Origin: Plantactinospora sp039889035
GTDB lineage: Bacteria; Actinomycetota; Actinomycetes; Mycobacteriales; Micromonosporaceae
DNA length: 64,000 nt
Assembly: GCA_039889035.1 (NCBI GenBank)
Contig: JBDQQY010000001.1
Location: 62,001 to 126,000 of the forward strand
Reading direction: 5' to 3'
Shown here: piece after piece, positions 57,177-64,000 of the stretch
Layout of the letters: each line of letters starts with the position of its first letter
Position numbering within the stretch: position 1 is the stretch's first letter
Notes under the pieces: generated by a model
Seen by the model: the letters and a program-made list of their open reading frames with translations, nothing else
Databases searched by the model: none
Told to the model about the DNA's origin: nothing
Position numbers and translations under genes: made by a program

Positions 57177-59558
57177 CTATTCGGTGCGTAGTGCGGTGGC
57201 GGTGCGGGTGCGTGCGGCCCAGCCGGCGGGCAGCAGCGCGCCGAGCACGGCGATGAGCAGGCCGCCGAGGCCGAAGAGCACCAGCTCGGCGGGGTGGTAG
57301 ATGTCGATGACCGAGGCGGGCAGGTTGAACCCTGCGGCATGGCCCATCTCGGCCACGATCATCCGCTGCATGACAACGCCGACGGGTACGCCGACGGCGC
57401 CGCCGATCAGCCCCGTGACGACGACCGAGGCGATGACCATCATGATGATCTGCCGCGGGGTCATCCCCAGAGCCTTGTGCACCCCGAGATCGTGGACGCG
57501 TTCCCGGGTCTCCAGCACGACCATGTTGAGTACGCCCAGCGCGGCCACGGTGACCAGCATCAGGGTGAGCAGGCCGGTCAGCGTGTTGATGATCAGAAGG
57601 ATCTCGTCCGCCTCCTGCTCGACGACCTCCGCGGTGGCTTCCACCGACCCCAGCGCGGCGTTCAGCGCCTTGACGTACCCGGCCGGGTCGGTGCCGGGGG
57701 TGAGGGTGATGTGGTACTCCTGGGGCCGCAGGTCCGGTTGGCTGGCCGCGAGTGTCTCGGCGGCGGTGAGCACCTGCATGCCTCTGGATTCGATGTTGAA
57801 GACCTCGCCGACGATCCGGGCGTCGATCCGCCTGCCGTGGTCGGTCAGGACGATGCTGTCGCCGACCCGGGTGTCGGTGGCGGTCAGGAACGGTCGGGAA
57901 ACCACGATCTCGCCGGGTTGGCCGAACCAGCTACCGGAGATCATCTGGTAGTTGTGGGCGTGGCCGTCGCCGGTGAAGGCGAGCACGTCCAAGGCGCTGG
58001 TGAGTCCGGGGGTGGTCACCTCGGTGTGCGCGACGCCGCTGTACCGGCCGGTCCCGGGCTGTGCGGCGATCGCCGCGACCACCGCCACGGGGTCCGGTGA
58101 CGGCGGCGGCCCCAGGGCGACCCTCGGTGGCCCCGGCGGGGCGCCCTCGGGTGGCGGCCCGGAGATCGCGCGGCCCGGGTGGATGACGACGTCGCCATGG
58201 CTCTCCGTGGCCTGGACCTCGTTCAACGAGGCGCCCAGCCCGACGGCGAAGGTCGCGGCCGCGGCCCCGAACGCGATCGCCGCGACGATGGTGGCCGTCC
58301 GGAGCACCCGGGCGAACGGCTGGGCCAGCCCGAGCGTCGCCGGTCGGGGCAGCGGAAGTCGGGCGGCCAGCCGGGCGGCCCACTGGCCCCGGCCCGGGCC
58401 GGGGGTGCGGCCGACGGCGAGCACCTCGACGGTGCGCAGCCGCCCGGCCCGGGACGCCGCCGCCCAGGCGGTCGCGGTGACCAGGGCCAGCGCCCCGGCC
58501 AGCACCAGGAGGTTGACCGACGGGGTGACGCCGGTGTCCGTGGTGCCGTAGACCTCGTTGGTCTGCGCCAGGACCGGGACGACCAGCAGGTTGCCGGCCA
58601 CGACGCCGAGCACGGCGCCGACCACGGCGGGGATCAGCGCCTGCGCCGTGTACGCCCGGACCACCTGGTGCGGGGTGAGCCCGAGGGCCTTGAGGACGCC
58701 GATCCGGTGTGTTCCGGTGCTGACCGCCCCGGCGATGACGTTGCCGATGATCAGGACCGCCATGAGTACGCCCAGCACCCCGAACGCGATGAGGAACGGC
58801 ACGAACAGCAGCGTGCTGCCGGCGCTGTTGGTCCTGGTGGTGAGCCAGGACCGTGCTCCGGTGAACGCCCCTGTGGGCACGCTCGCCTCGATCGCGGCAC
58901 GCCCCGAGTCGATCTGGGCGGCGGTGTCGCTCGCGGCCAGGCGGTAGAGCATCTGGTACCCGGCGGTCGCCCCCGGAGCGGTCAGCGCCGCGACCTGCTC
59001 CGGGGCCACCCAGCCGCCGGCGGTCTCGCTGACCGACCGGGCCACGCCGACCACCGTCAGGCTCGGACCGCCGGCCGGGCTCGACAGCGGCAGCGCGTCA
59101 CCCACCTGCGGCTGGAGGCTCCTCGGGAGCCGATGGTCGGCGTGCAGCACGATCTCGCCGGGGGCGGTCGCCCACCGCCCCTCGGCCACCGTGACGGCGT
59201 CGACCGGTCCATCCGGACCGGCCCGCCCGACCACCGTGATCGGCCGCTCCGGCCCGCCGCGGTCGGTGGCCGGGGTGATCGTCGCGGTCGGGAACGGGCC
59301 GGCCGCCGCCGCGACCCCGGCGGCTCGGGCGGACGCCGACAGTTGCGCCGCCGTGGCCCTGGCTCCGTCGAACTGTACGGTCAGGTGTGCACCGTTCTGC
59401 TGGGCGAACGCCCGGTCGAAGGGGGCCGTGGAGGCCACCATCAGCGACCCGCCGAGTACGGCGGCGGTCACCGCGATCATCACCACCAGCCCGACCACCA
59501 CCGTCTGCACCCGACGACGCCCCACGCCGGACCGGACCACCCCGCCCAGTGCACTCAT
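57177..59558 (-). CDS. FtsX-like ABC transporter permease (MacB/LolE type, duplicated)
   Basis: A 793-residue permease with two FtsX domains. After helix 1 (VQTVVVGLVVMIAVTAAVLGGSLMVAS) comes a large extracellular domain. Helix triplets follow near 250-370 (LIAFGVLGVLMAVLIIGNVIAGAV) and at the C-terminus (LTLMLVTVAALGVLNMVVLETRERVHDLGVHKALGMTPRQIIMMV). Such proteins couple ATP hydrolysis to extracytoplasmic work such as peptide or lipoprotein handling. The ATG at 59558 overlaps the ATPase stop (ATGA). The second extracellular domain has a Pro/Gly-rich linker (ISGPPPEGAPPGPPRVALG). Confidence 0.9.
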   Translation of the reverse strand: MSALGGVVRSGVGRRRVQTVVVGLVVMIAVTAAVLGGSLMVASTAPFDRAFAQQNGAHLTVQFDGARATAAQLSASARAAGVAAAAGPFPTATITPATDRGGPERPITVVGRAGPDGPVDAVTVAEGRWATAPGEIVLHADHRLPRSLQPQVGDALPLSSPAGGPSLTVVGVARSVSETAGGWVAPEQVAALTAPGATAGYQMLYRLAASDTAAQIDSGRAAIEASVPTGAFTGARSWLTTRTNSAGSTLLFVPFLIAFGVLGVLMAVLIIGNVIAGAVSTGTHRIGVLKALGLTPHQVVRAYTAQALIPAVVGAVLGVVAGNLLVVPVLAQTNEVYGTTDTGVTPSVNLLVLAGALALVTATAWAAASRAGRLRTVEVLAVGRTPGPGRGQWAARLAARLPLPRPATLGLAQPFARVLRTATIVAAIAFGAAAATFAVGLGASLNEVQATESHGDVVIHPGRAISGPPPEGAPPGPPRVALGPPPSPDPVAVVAAIAAQPGTGRYSGVAHTEVTTPGLTSALDVLAFTGDGHAHNYQMISGSWFGQPGEIVVSRPFLTATDTRVGDSIVLTDHGRRIDARIVGEVFNIESRGMQVLTAAETLAASQPDLRPQEYHITLTPGTDPAGYVKALNAALGSVEATAEVVEQEADEILLIINTLTGLLTLMLVTVAALGVLNMVVLETRERVHDLGVHKALGMTPRQIIMMVIASVVVTGLIGGAVGVPVGVVMQRMIVAEMGHAAGFNLPASVIDIYHPAELVLFGLGGLLIAVLGALLPAGWAARTRTATALRTE

Positions 59559-60247
59559 CGGACCGGCTCCATCGCGCTGTCGGCGGCGACCCGGCCGTCG
59601 ACGAGCCGGACGGTGCGGGTCGCGCACGACTGCGCCAGGGCCAGGTCGTGGGTGACCAGGACGATGGTCTGGCCCTCGGCGTGCAGGTCGCCCAGCAGGC
59701 GCCGGACCTCCTCGCCGGAGGCGGTGTCCAGCGCGCCGGTCGGTTCGTCGGCGAGCAGCAGCGCCGGCCGGTTGACCAGGGCCCTGGCCACCGCGACACG
59801 CTGCCGCTCACCGCCGGAGAGCCGCCCCGGGTAGGCGGCGGCGTGCCGGTCGACGCCGAGCATGCCGAGCAGCTCCATGGCGCGCCGCCGGGCGGTGCCA
59901 CGGGCCGTCCCGGCCAACTGCGCCGGCAGCATGACGTTGTCGACGACGGTCAGGTCGTCGAGAAGGTTGAAGAACTGGAACACCATGCCGATCTTCGCCC
60001 GTCGGTAGCGGGCGGAGCCGGCCTCACCCAACTCGTCGACCCGGACGCCGGCCACGGTCACCGTGCCGCCGCTCGGCCGGTCCAGCCCGGCGACCAGGTT
60101 CAGCAGCGTGGACTTGCCGCTGCCCGACGGCCCCAGGACCGCGACCGACTCCCCGGCGGCGATCCGCAGCGACACGGCGTCCAGCGCCGGTGGCCCCTCG
60201 TCGTACCTGCGGCTCACGTCGTGCAACTCGATCACCGGTGCGCTCAT
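59555..60247 (-). CDS. ABC transporter ATP-binding protein (LolD/MacB type)
   Basis: A 230-residue ATPase with Walker A GPSGSGKST, Q-loop MVFQFFNLLDDLTVVDNVMLP (typical of LolD/FtsE-like proteins), signature LSGGERQRVAVARAL, Walker B LLLADEPTGALD and switch His in VLVTHDLALA. The ATG follows GAAGGAGATCC. It overlaps the permease gene and is divergent from a two-component system that likely regulates it. Confidence 0.95.
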   Translation of the reverse strand: MSAPVIELHDVSRRYDEGPPALDAVSLRIAAGESVAVLGPSGSGKSTLLNLVAGLDRPSGGTVTVAGVRVDELGEAGSARYRRAKIGMVFQFFNLLDDLTVVDNVMLPAQLAGTARGTARRRAMELLGMLGVDRHAAAYPGRLSGGERQRVAVARALVNRPALLLADEPTGALDTASGEEVRRLLGDLHAEGQTIVLVTHDLALAQSCATRTVRLVDGRVAADSAMEPVR

Positions 60248-60321
60248 GGCGGATCTCCTTCTGACTCGTGCAGCTCTGGCCGCTCGAAGCTAGGTCCGCA
60301 CCCCGACCGCGGGCGTCGGCC

Positions 60322-60373
60322 ACCGGAGTCAAATCCGGTACCGCCCCGGGATGAGACGGGTTCGGGTCATCCC
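60322..60373. promoter_or_regulatory. Two inverted repeats in the divergent ABC / two-component promoter region
   Basis: ACCGGA and TCCGGT (60322-60339) flank six bases, and GGGATGA and TCATCCC (60348-60373) flank twelve. Both lie between the divergent FtsX-type ABC operon and the histidine kinase operon, where binding sites of the response regulator would be expected. Confidence 0.4.
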
Positions 60374-60456
60374 TGCGGCGTAGTCCATCGAGGTAGCCCG
60401 GTGGTTAGCTCGGCGGATGTCGCGAGCCGGGAACGGTGGGCAAGAATGACCTGGTG

Positions 60457-61800
60457 ATGAAGGGGGCGATGGCCGGCCGGCTGTGGGCCTGGCTGAGGCT
60501 GCTGCTGCAGCCGTCAGGTCCGCTGCCGACGCTCTCGTGGCGCGGCCGGGCGTTCGACGTGATCCTGGCGCTGGGCCTCCTGCTCGCCGCGATCGTGGAG
60601 GGTGACAGCCAGGACCGGGAACACCGTGGACCCTCGGTCAGCTTCGACAACCAGGAGGTGGCCGAGCCGATCCCGCCGCTGGACCCGATCCCGCCCCGGG
60701 CCCCGGTCCCTCCGATGCCGGACCCGTTCCTGCCGATCGAGGACTACGAGATCGGCTCGACGGTCGTCATGCTCGTCGTGGTGGTGCTGCCGTTGGTGCT
60801 CCGCCGCCGCTATCCGCTCGCGGTGCTCTGGACCGTCCTCGTCACCGCCCCGCTGGCCAGCGACTACAACGCCGCGCTGCGGGTTTCCTTCTACGCCTGC
60901 GTCATCGCCGCCTACACGGCCGCCGTGTACAGCCCGTACCGGCTGCCGGCGCTGGCGAGCCTGCCCGTGGCGGCGTTCCTCTACACCCAGATCCGGGAGT
61001 CGGCGGTGCCCACCGTCCCGGACAACGCCGTCCCGTTCCTGATCCTCATCCCGATCGTCCTCGCGGCCAACGGCCTGCGCCGGTGGAAACGGCGGGCCGA
61101 CGAGGACCGTGCCCGGCTGTCCAGACTCGAACACGAGCAGGCCGAGGCGCTGCGTCGCGCCGCCGAGCACGAACGCGCCCGCATCGCCCGGGAACTGCAC
61201 GACGTGGTGACCCACAACGTGAGCGTCATGGTCATCCAGGCCGGAGCGGCCCGCAAGGTCATGCGGACCAGCCCTGACCAGGCCCACGACGCGCTGCTCT
61301 CCGTCGAGGCCGGCGGTCGGGCCGCGATGGCCGAACTGCGCCACGTCATGGGGCTGCTCACCATGGACAGCGACGGCGGTGACCCGGCCGGCACGGGCGG
61401 CCTGACCCCACAGCCGGGCCTCGACCGGCTGGAGGCACTGGTGCAGCGGGTGCGCGACGCCGGGACAGCGGTCGAGCTGACCGTGTCCGGCCAACCCCGT
61501 CCGCTGCTGCCGGGGATCGAGCTGACCGCCTACCGGGTGGTCCAGGAGGCGCTGACCAATACGGTCAAGCACGCCACCGGGGCGACCGCGACCGTCCTGG
61601 TGGAGTACGGCGCCGAGCAGCTCCGGGTCGAGGCCACCGACACCGGCGGCACCCCCGGCGTCGCGGCCGGCACCGGCAACGGGCACGGCCTGATCGGCCT
61701 GCGTGAGCGGCTGGCGGTCTACGGCGGGACCCTGCGCGCCGGGCCACGCCTGCGCGGGGGCTACCGGGTCACCGCACGAATCCCGCTGGAGGCACCATGA
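60457..61800 (+). CDS. Sensor histidine kinase with proline-rich extracellular loop
   Basis: This kinase of about 447 residues has a first helix near VILALGLLLAAIVEG, then an unusual acidic, proline-rich loop (EPIPPLDPIPPRAPVPPMP, then DPFLPIEDYEIG), then four more helices. The phosphoacceptor His is in ARELHDVVTHNVSVMVIQAG, and the HATPase_c domain has YRVVQEALTNTVKHA and GHGLIGLRERLAVYGG. The start is uncertain: GTG at 60436, ATG at 60457 or ATG at 60469. It overlaps its response regulator (ATGA). The divergent ABC system suggests it senses a membrane-active compound or envelope stress. Confidence 0.9.
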   Translation: MKGAMAGRLWAWLRLLLQPSGPLPTLSWRGRAFDVILALGLLLAAIVEGDSQDREHRGPSVSFDNQEVAEPIPPLDPIPPRAPVPPMPDPFLPIEDYEIGSTVVMLVVVVLPLVLRRRYPLAVLWTVLVTAPLASDYNAALRVSFYACVIAAYTAAVYSPYRLPALASLPVAAFLYTQIRESAVPTVPDNAVPFLILIPIVLAANGLRRWKRRADEDRARLSRLEHEQAEALRRAAEHERARIARELHDVVTHNVSVMVIQAGAARKVMRTSPDQAHDALLSVEAGGRAAMAELRHVMGLLTMDSDGGDPAGTGGLTPQPGLDRLEALVQRVRDAGTAVELTVSGQPRPLLPGIELTAYRVVQEALTNTVKHATGATATVLVEYGAEQLRVEATDTGGTPGVAAGTGNGHGLIGLRERLAVYGGTLRAGPRLRGGYRVTARIPLEAP

Positions 61801-62465
61801 CCGCGCCGCTGCGCGTCGTCGTCGCGGACGACCAGGCGCTGGTCCGTACCGGCTTCCGGATGATCCTGACCGCCGACGGCATCGACGTGGTCGCCGAGGT
61901 GACCAACGGCGCCGAGGCCGTCGACGCGGTCCGGCGTACCCTGCCGGACGTCGTCCTGATGGATGTCCGGATGCCCGAGATGGACGGGCTGGAAGCCACC
62001 CGGCGCATCCTCTCCGGTGCCACCGGCGATCCACGCGTGATCATCCTGACCACTTTCGATCTCGACCACTACGTCTACGCGGCGCTGTCCGCCGGCGCCA
62101 GCGGCTTCCTGCTCAAGGACGTCACTCCCGAACATCTGGTCGCCGCCGTCCGGATGGTCCGGTCCGGCGACGCGCTGCTGGCCCCCACCATCACCCGGCG
62201 GCTCGTCGAGCGGTTCGCCAGTCGCAGCGCCGACCCCGCCGCACCGCACCGCGACCTCTCCACGCTGACCCCGCGCGAGCTGGAGGTGCTGCGGCTGCTG
62301 GCGCAGGGCCTGAGCAACGCCGAACTCGCCGCCCACCTCCACCTCTCCGAGGCGACCGTCAAAACCCACGTCGCTCGCATCCTCGGCAAACTCGGGCTCC
62401 GCGACCGCGTCCAAGCCGTCGTCGTCGCCTACGAGACCGGCCTGGTCAGCCCGGGAGGCGGATAG
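61797..62465 (+). CDS. LuxR/NarL-type response regulator
   Basis: A 222-residue regulator with receiver residues VADDQALV, phosphoacceptor Asp in DVVLMDVRMPEMDG, Thr in ILTTFDLD and Lys in GFLLKDVTP. The C-terminal HTH is LTPRELEVLRLLAQGLSNAELAAHLHLSEATVKTHVARILGKLGLRDR in segments. The ATG overlaps the kinase stop. It probably controls the divergent FtsX-type ABC operon. A perfect hairpin follows it. Confidence 0.96.
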   Translation: MTAPLRVVVADDQALVRTGFRMILTADGIDVVAEVTNGAEAVDAVRRTLPDVVLMDVRMPEMDGLEATRRILSGATGDPRVIILTTFDLDHYVYAALSAGASGFLLKDVTPEHLVAAVRMVRSGDALLAPTITRRLVERFASRSADPAAPHRDLSTLTPRELEVLRLLAQGLSNAELAAHLHLSEATVKTHVARILGKLGLRDRVQAVVVAYETGLVSPGGG

Positions 62466-62518
62466 CACGGCCCACGGCGCCGGTGAGGGTGCAGGCGGTG
62501 GTCTCCCGCCGCCGGTGC

Positions 62519-62545
62519 GGCCCCCGGGAATCGTTCCCGGGGGCC
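62519..62545. terminator. Perfect 12-bp hairpin terminator
   Basis: GGCCCCCGGGAA (62519-62530) and TTCCCGGGGGCC (62534-62545) are exact reverse complements around TCG. It lies between the convergent response regulator and GH20 genes, nine bases from the end of the latter, and probably serves both. Confidence 0.75.
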
Positions 62546-62553
62546 GGGTTCGG

Positions 62554-64000
62554 TCAGAGGTCCCGGCACTGCCCGGTGGCCGGGCCACGCACCGTGTTGG
62601 GTACGCCGTTGTCCACCGGTGCCGGGGTGTTGCCGGTGCAGACCAGCGGACCGCCGATGGTGTTGCCGGCGATCACCGGCGCCGGGCCGGTGCCGGTGCC
62701 GGTGACCACGAGCGGGCCGCCGACCCGTACGCCCTCGATGCCGAGTTGTCCGGTGGTGCCGGTGACGGTCACCGGGCCGGCGACCGAGCCGCCGAGCAGT
62801 TCCAGGATGGTCGCGCCGGTGGCCCGCACCGGCCCCCGGACCGACGCCGCGGTGGCGATCAGCGAGCCGCCCGGGCGGACGGTCACCGGGCCGGTGACGG
62901 TGGCGCCGGCCAGGCAGGTAACCCCGGCCCCGACCACCAGCGGGCCGCTGTGCCGGCCGGACAACCGGCTGGTGCAGGTGTCGACGGTGACGCTGAACTC
63001 GGCGCTGCTGGTGACGCCGCCCGGCCGGGTCGCGGTGACGGTGGCCCGGTAGACGCCGTCCCGGGCGTACCGGTGGCTGGCGGTGGCGGTGTAGAGGCCG
63101 TTGACCCTGGTGACGGTGCCGGCCGTGCCGCTGACCGTGGCCGGGGAGCTGCTGCCGTCGCCCCAGTCGACGGTCGCGGTCACCTGGTCGGGCGCGACCC
63201 CCGGCGCGGAGATCGAGGCGAGCGCGCCGCCGGCCGTACGCGTGTCGCTGTGCACGTCCGGCGCCACCACGTCGACCCGCCACGGCACCTGCGGGGACGG
63301 GTGGAAGTTCTGGCCCCGGAGCTGCCAGCGCAGGCCGTGCCCGGCCAGCCGGTCGACGAAGGAGGCCAGGTTGCGTTCCGGGTGGACGTTCGGCGACCAG
63401 CCGATCTCGGCCGTCGCCGGCAGCCGGGGGAACGCCTGGAACTCGATGTCGGCGCCGGTGAGCAGCGTCTCGGACCAGATCGGCGCCTCGACGCCGAGGA
63501 TGTGCGCGTCGGTCACCGCCGGCAGGGTCTCGCCGTCCACGGTGCGGGCCGGGATGTAACTGCCGGGGTCGCTGCTGGTGCCGGACCAGTGGTAGAAGTG
63601 CGAGACGTCCAGGGTGCCGGCCCAGCCGAGCCCGAGCGGGCTGCCCGGCCACTGCCGCATGTCCAGATAGGTATGGTTGGCCGGGGACATGATGACCTTC
63701 ATGCCCTTCTGCACGGCCCGGCGGGCCGTGTCGCCGCCGGCGCCGGCCGGGTTGCCGTTGTTCCAGAACTGGGCGATCGCCGGGGCGGCGCCGGGCCGGT
63801 CGAAGTTCGCCTGGGAGATCTCGGCCCAGCCGATCGCGGTCTTGCCGTGCGCCGCGACCAGGTCGGCCTTGCGGTCGACGAAGCCGACGAACCGGTCGTG
63901 CGAGAGGATGGACGCCGGCACCTCGTCGCCGCCGAGGTGGTAGTACGGCCCGGGGGTCAGGGCGCTGAGCTGCCCGACGATGTCGGTGAGGATGGCCCAG
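62554..64000 (-). CDS. GH20 beta-N-acetylhexosaminidase, C-terminal part only
   Basis: The N-terminal part lies beyond the right edge; about 481 residues are present. The visible start contains the catalytic Asp-Glu pair in YYHLGGDEVPAS. GWAEISQANF, QFWNNG, VIMSPANHTYLDM, EAPIWSETLLTGADIEFQAFPRLPATAEIGWSP follow, all GH20 features. A PKD-like beta domain follows (VTATVDWGDGSSSPATVSGTAG). The last 110 residues form a repetitive Gly/Thr/Val beta-helix-like tail (GPVTV, GPLVV, GPVRA units) ending PNTVRGPATGQC, seen in many secreted actinobacterial enzymes. It releases terminal N-acetylglucosamine from chitin oligomers or glycans outside the cell. Confidence 0.93.
   Translation of the reverse strand, partial: WAILTDIVGQLSALTPGPYYHLGGDEVPASILSHDRFVGFVDRKADLVAAHGKTAIGWAEISQANFDRPGAAPAIAQFWNNGNPAGAGGDTARRAVQKGMKVIMSPANHTYLDMRQWPGSPLGLGWAGTLDVSHFYHWSGTSSDPGSYIPARTVDGETLPAVTDAHILGVEAPIWSETLLTGADIEFQAFPRLPATAEIGWSPNVHPERNLASFVDRLAGHGLRWQLRGQNFHPSPQVPWRVDVVAPDVHSDTRTAGGALASISAPGVAPDQVTATVDWGDGSSSPATVSGTAGTVTRVNGLYTATASHRYARDGVYRATVTATRPGGVTSSAEFSVTVDTCTSRLSGRHSGPLVVGAGVTCLAGATVTGPVTVRPGGSLIATAASVRGPVRATGATILELLGGSVAGPVTVTGTTGQLGIEGVRVGGPLVVTGTGTGPAPVIAGNTIGGPLVCTGNTPAPVDNGVPNTVRGPATGQCRDL

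Noticed and set aside
1..64000. Search for tRNA, rRNA, insertion sequences, prophage genes and CRISPR
   Set aside because: No cloverleaf-like segments, transposase or integrase motifs, or spaced repeats were evident by eye; a covariance-model scan would be needed to exclude small RNAs.

Overview
This window is a very GC-rich stretch of chromosome from an actinobacterium, most likely a member of the Micromonosporaceae (Micromonospora and relatives). That call is an inference. It rests on strong GC bias at third codon positions, frequent GTG and TTG starts, 4-base ATGA or GTGA gene overlaps, genes that look leaderless, and families typical of actinomycetes (DUF397/DUF5753 pair, DUF6351, DUF6069, WYL and HxlR regulators, LacI-controlled sugar enzymes). 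About 54 genes are packed tightly on both strands. I see no rRNA, tRNA, CRISPR array, phage or insertion sequence.

Left part (1-11.4 kb): the start of an NRPS-like adenylation protein runs off the left edge behind a diaminobutyrate-type aminotransferase. Next come a secreted DUF6351 protein and a large protein with DnaJ-like zinc clusters. A DUF5753 regulator broken by an in-frame TAA is followed by its DUF397 partner. Then come a seven-repeat RCC1-like exported protein, a fragment of an ABC exporter membrane domain, and a monooxygenase-hemoglobin fusion divergent from an HxlR regulator around a perfect 26-bp palindrome.

The region 11.5-19.0 kb is a five-gene operon encoding a SWIM zinc-finger protein, a DUF5691-like protein, a VWA protein with MIDAS motif, a MoxR-type AAA+ ATPase and a DUF5682 protein. 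It resembles the uncharacterised yehLMPQ locus of E. coli and is the strongest candidate here for a poorly understood multi-protein system.

The middle (19-33.7 kb) holds a DrrAB-like exporter with a WYL regulator, a saccharopine-dehydrogenase-like enzyme, an AraC regulator with a two-subunit molybdenum hydroxylase, an eight-cysteine exported protein, an AraC/NmrA divergent pair, an MFS exporter and a CPBP-family membrane protease.

The right part (34-64 kb) contains two complete branched-chain-type (HAAT/Liv) ABC importers. The first is co-transcribed with an acyl-CoA ligase; the second is divergent from a LacI regulator across a perfect double operator. Between them lie an arabinan-degrading GH51/GH43 pair with a strong promoter and a perfect LacI-type operator, a two-component system, and two secreted proteins (a glucose/sorbosone-dehydrogenase-like one and a LamG-like one). 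The window ends with an FtsX/LolD-type ABC system divergent from another two-component system, and a GH20 beta-N-acetylhexosaminidase that runs off the right edge. Overall this looks like a soil saprophyte region rich in nutrient uptake, polysaccharide degradation and signalling.
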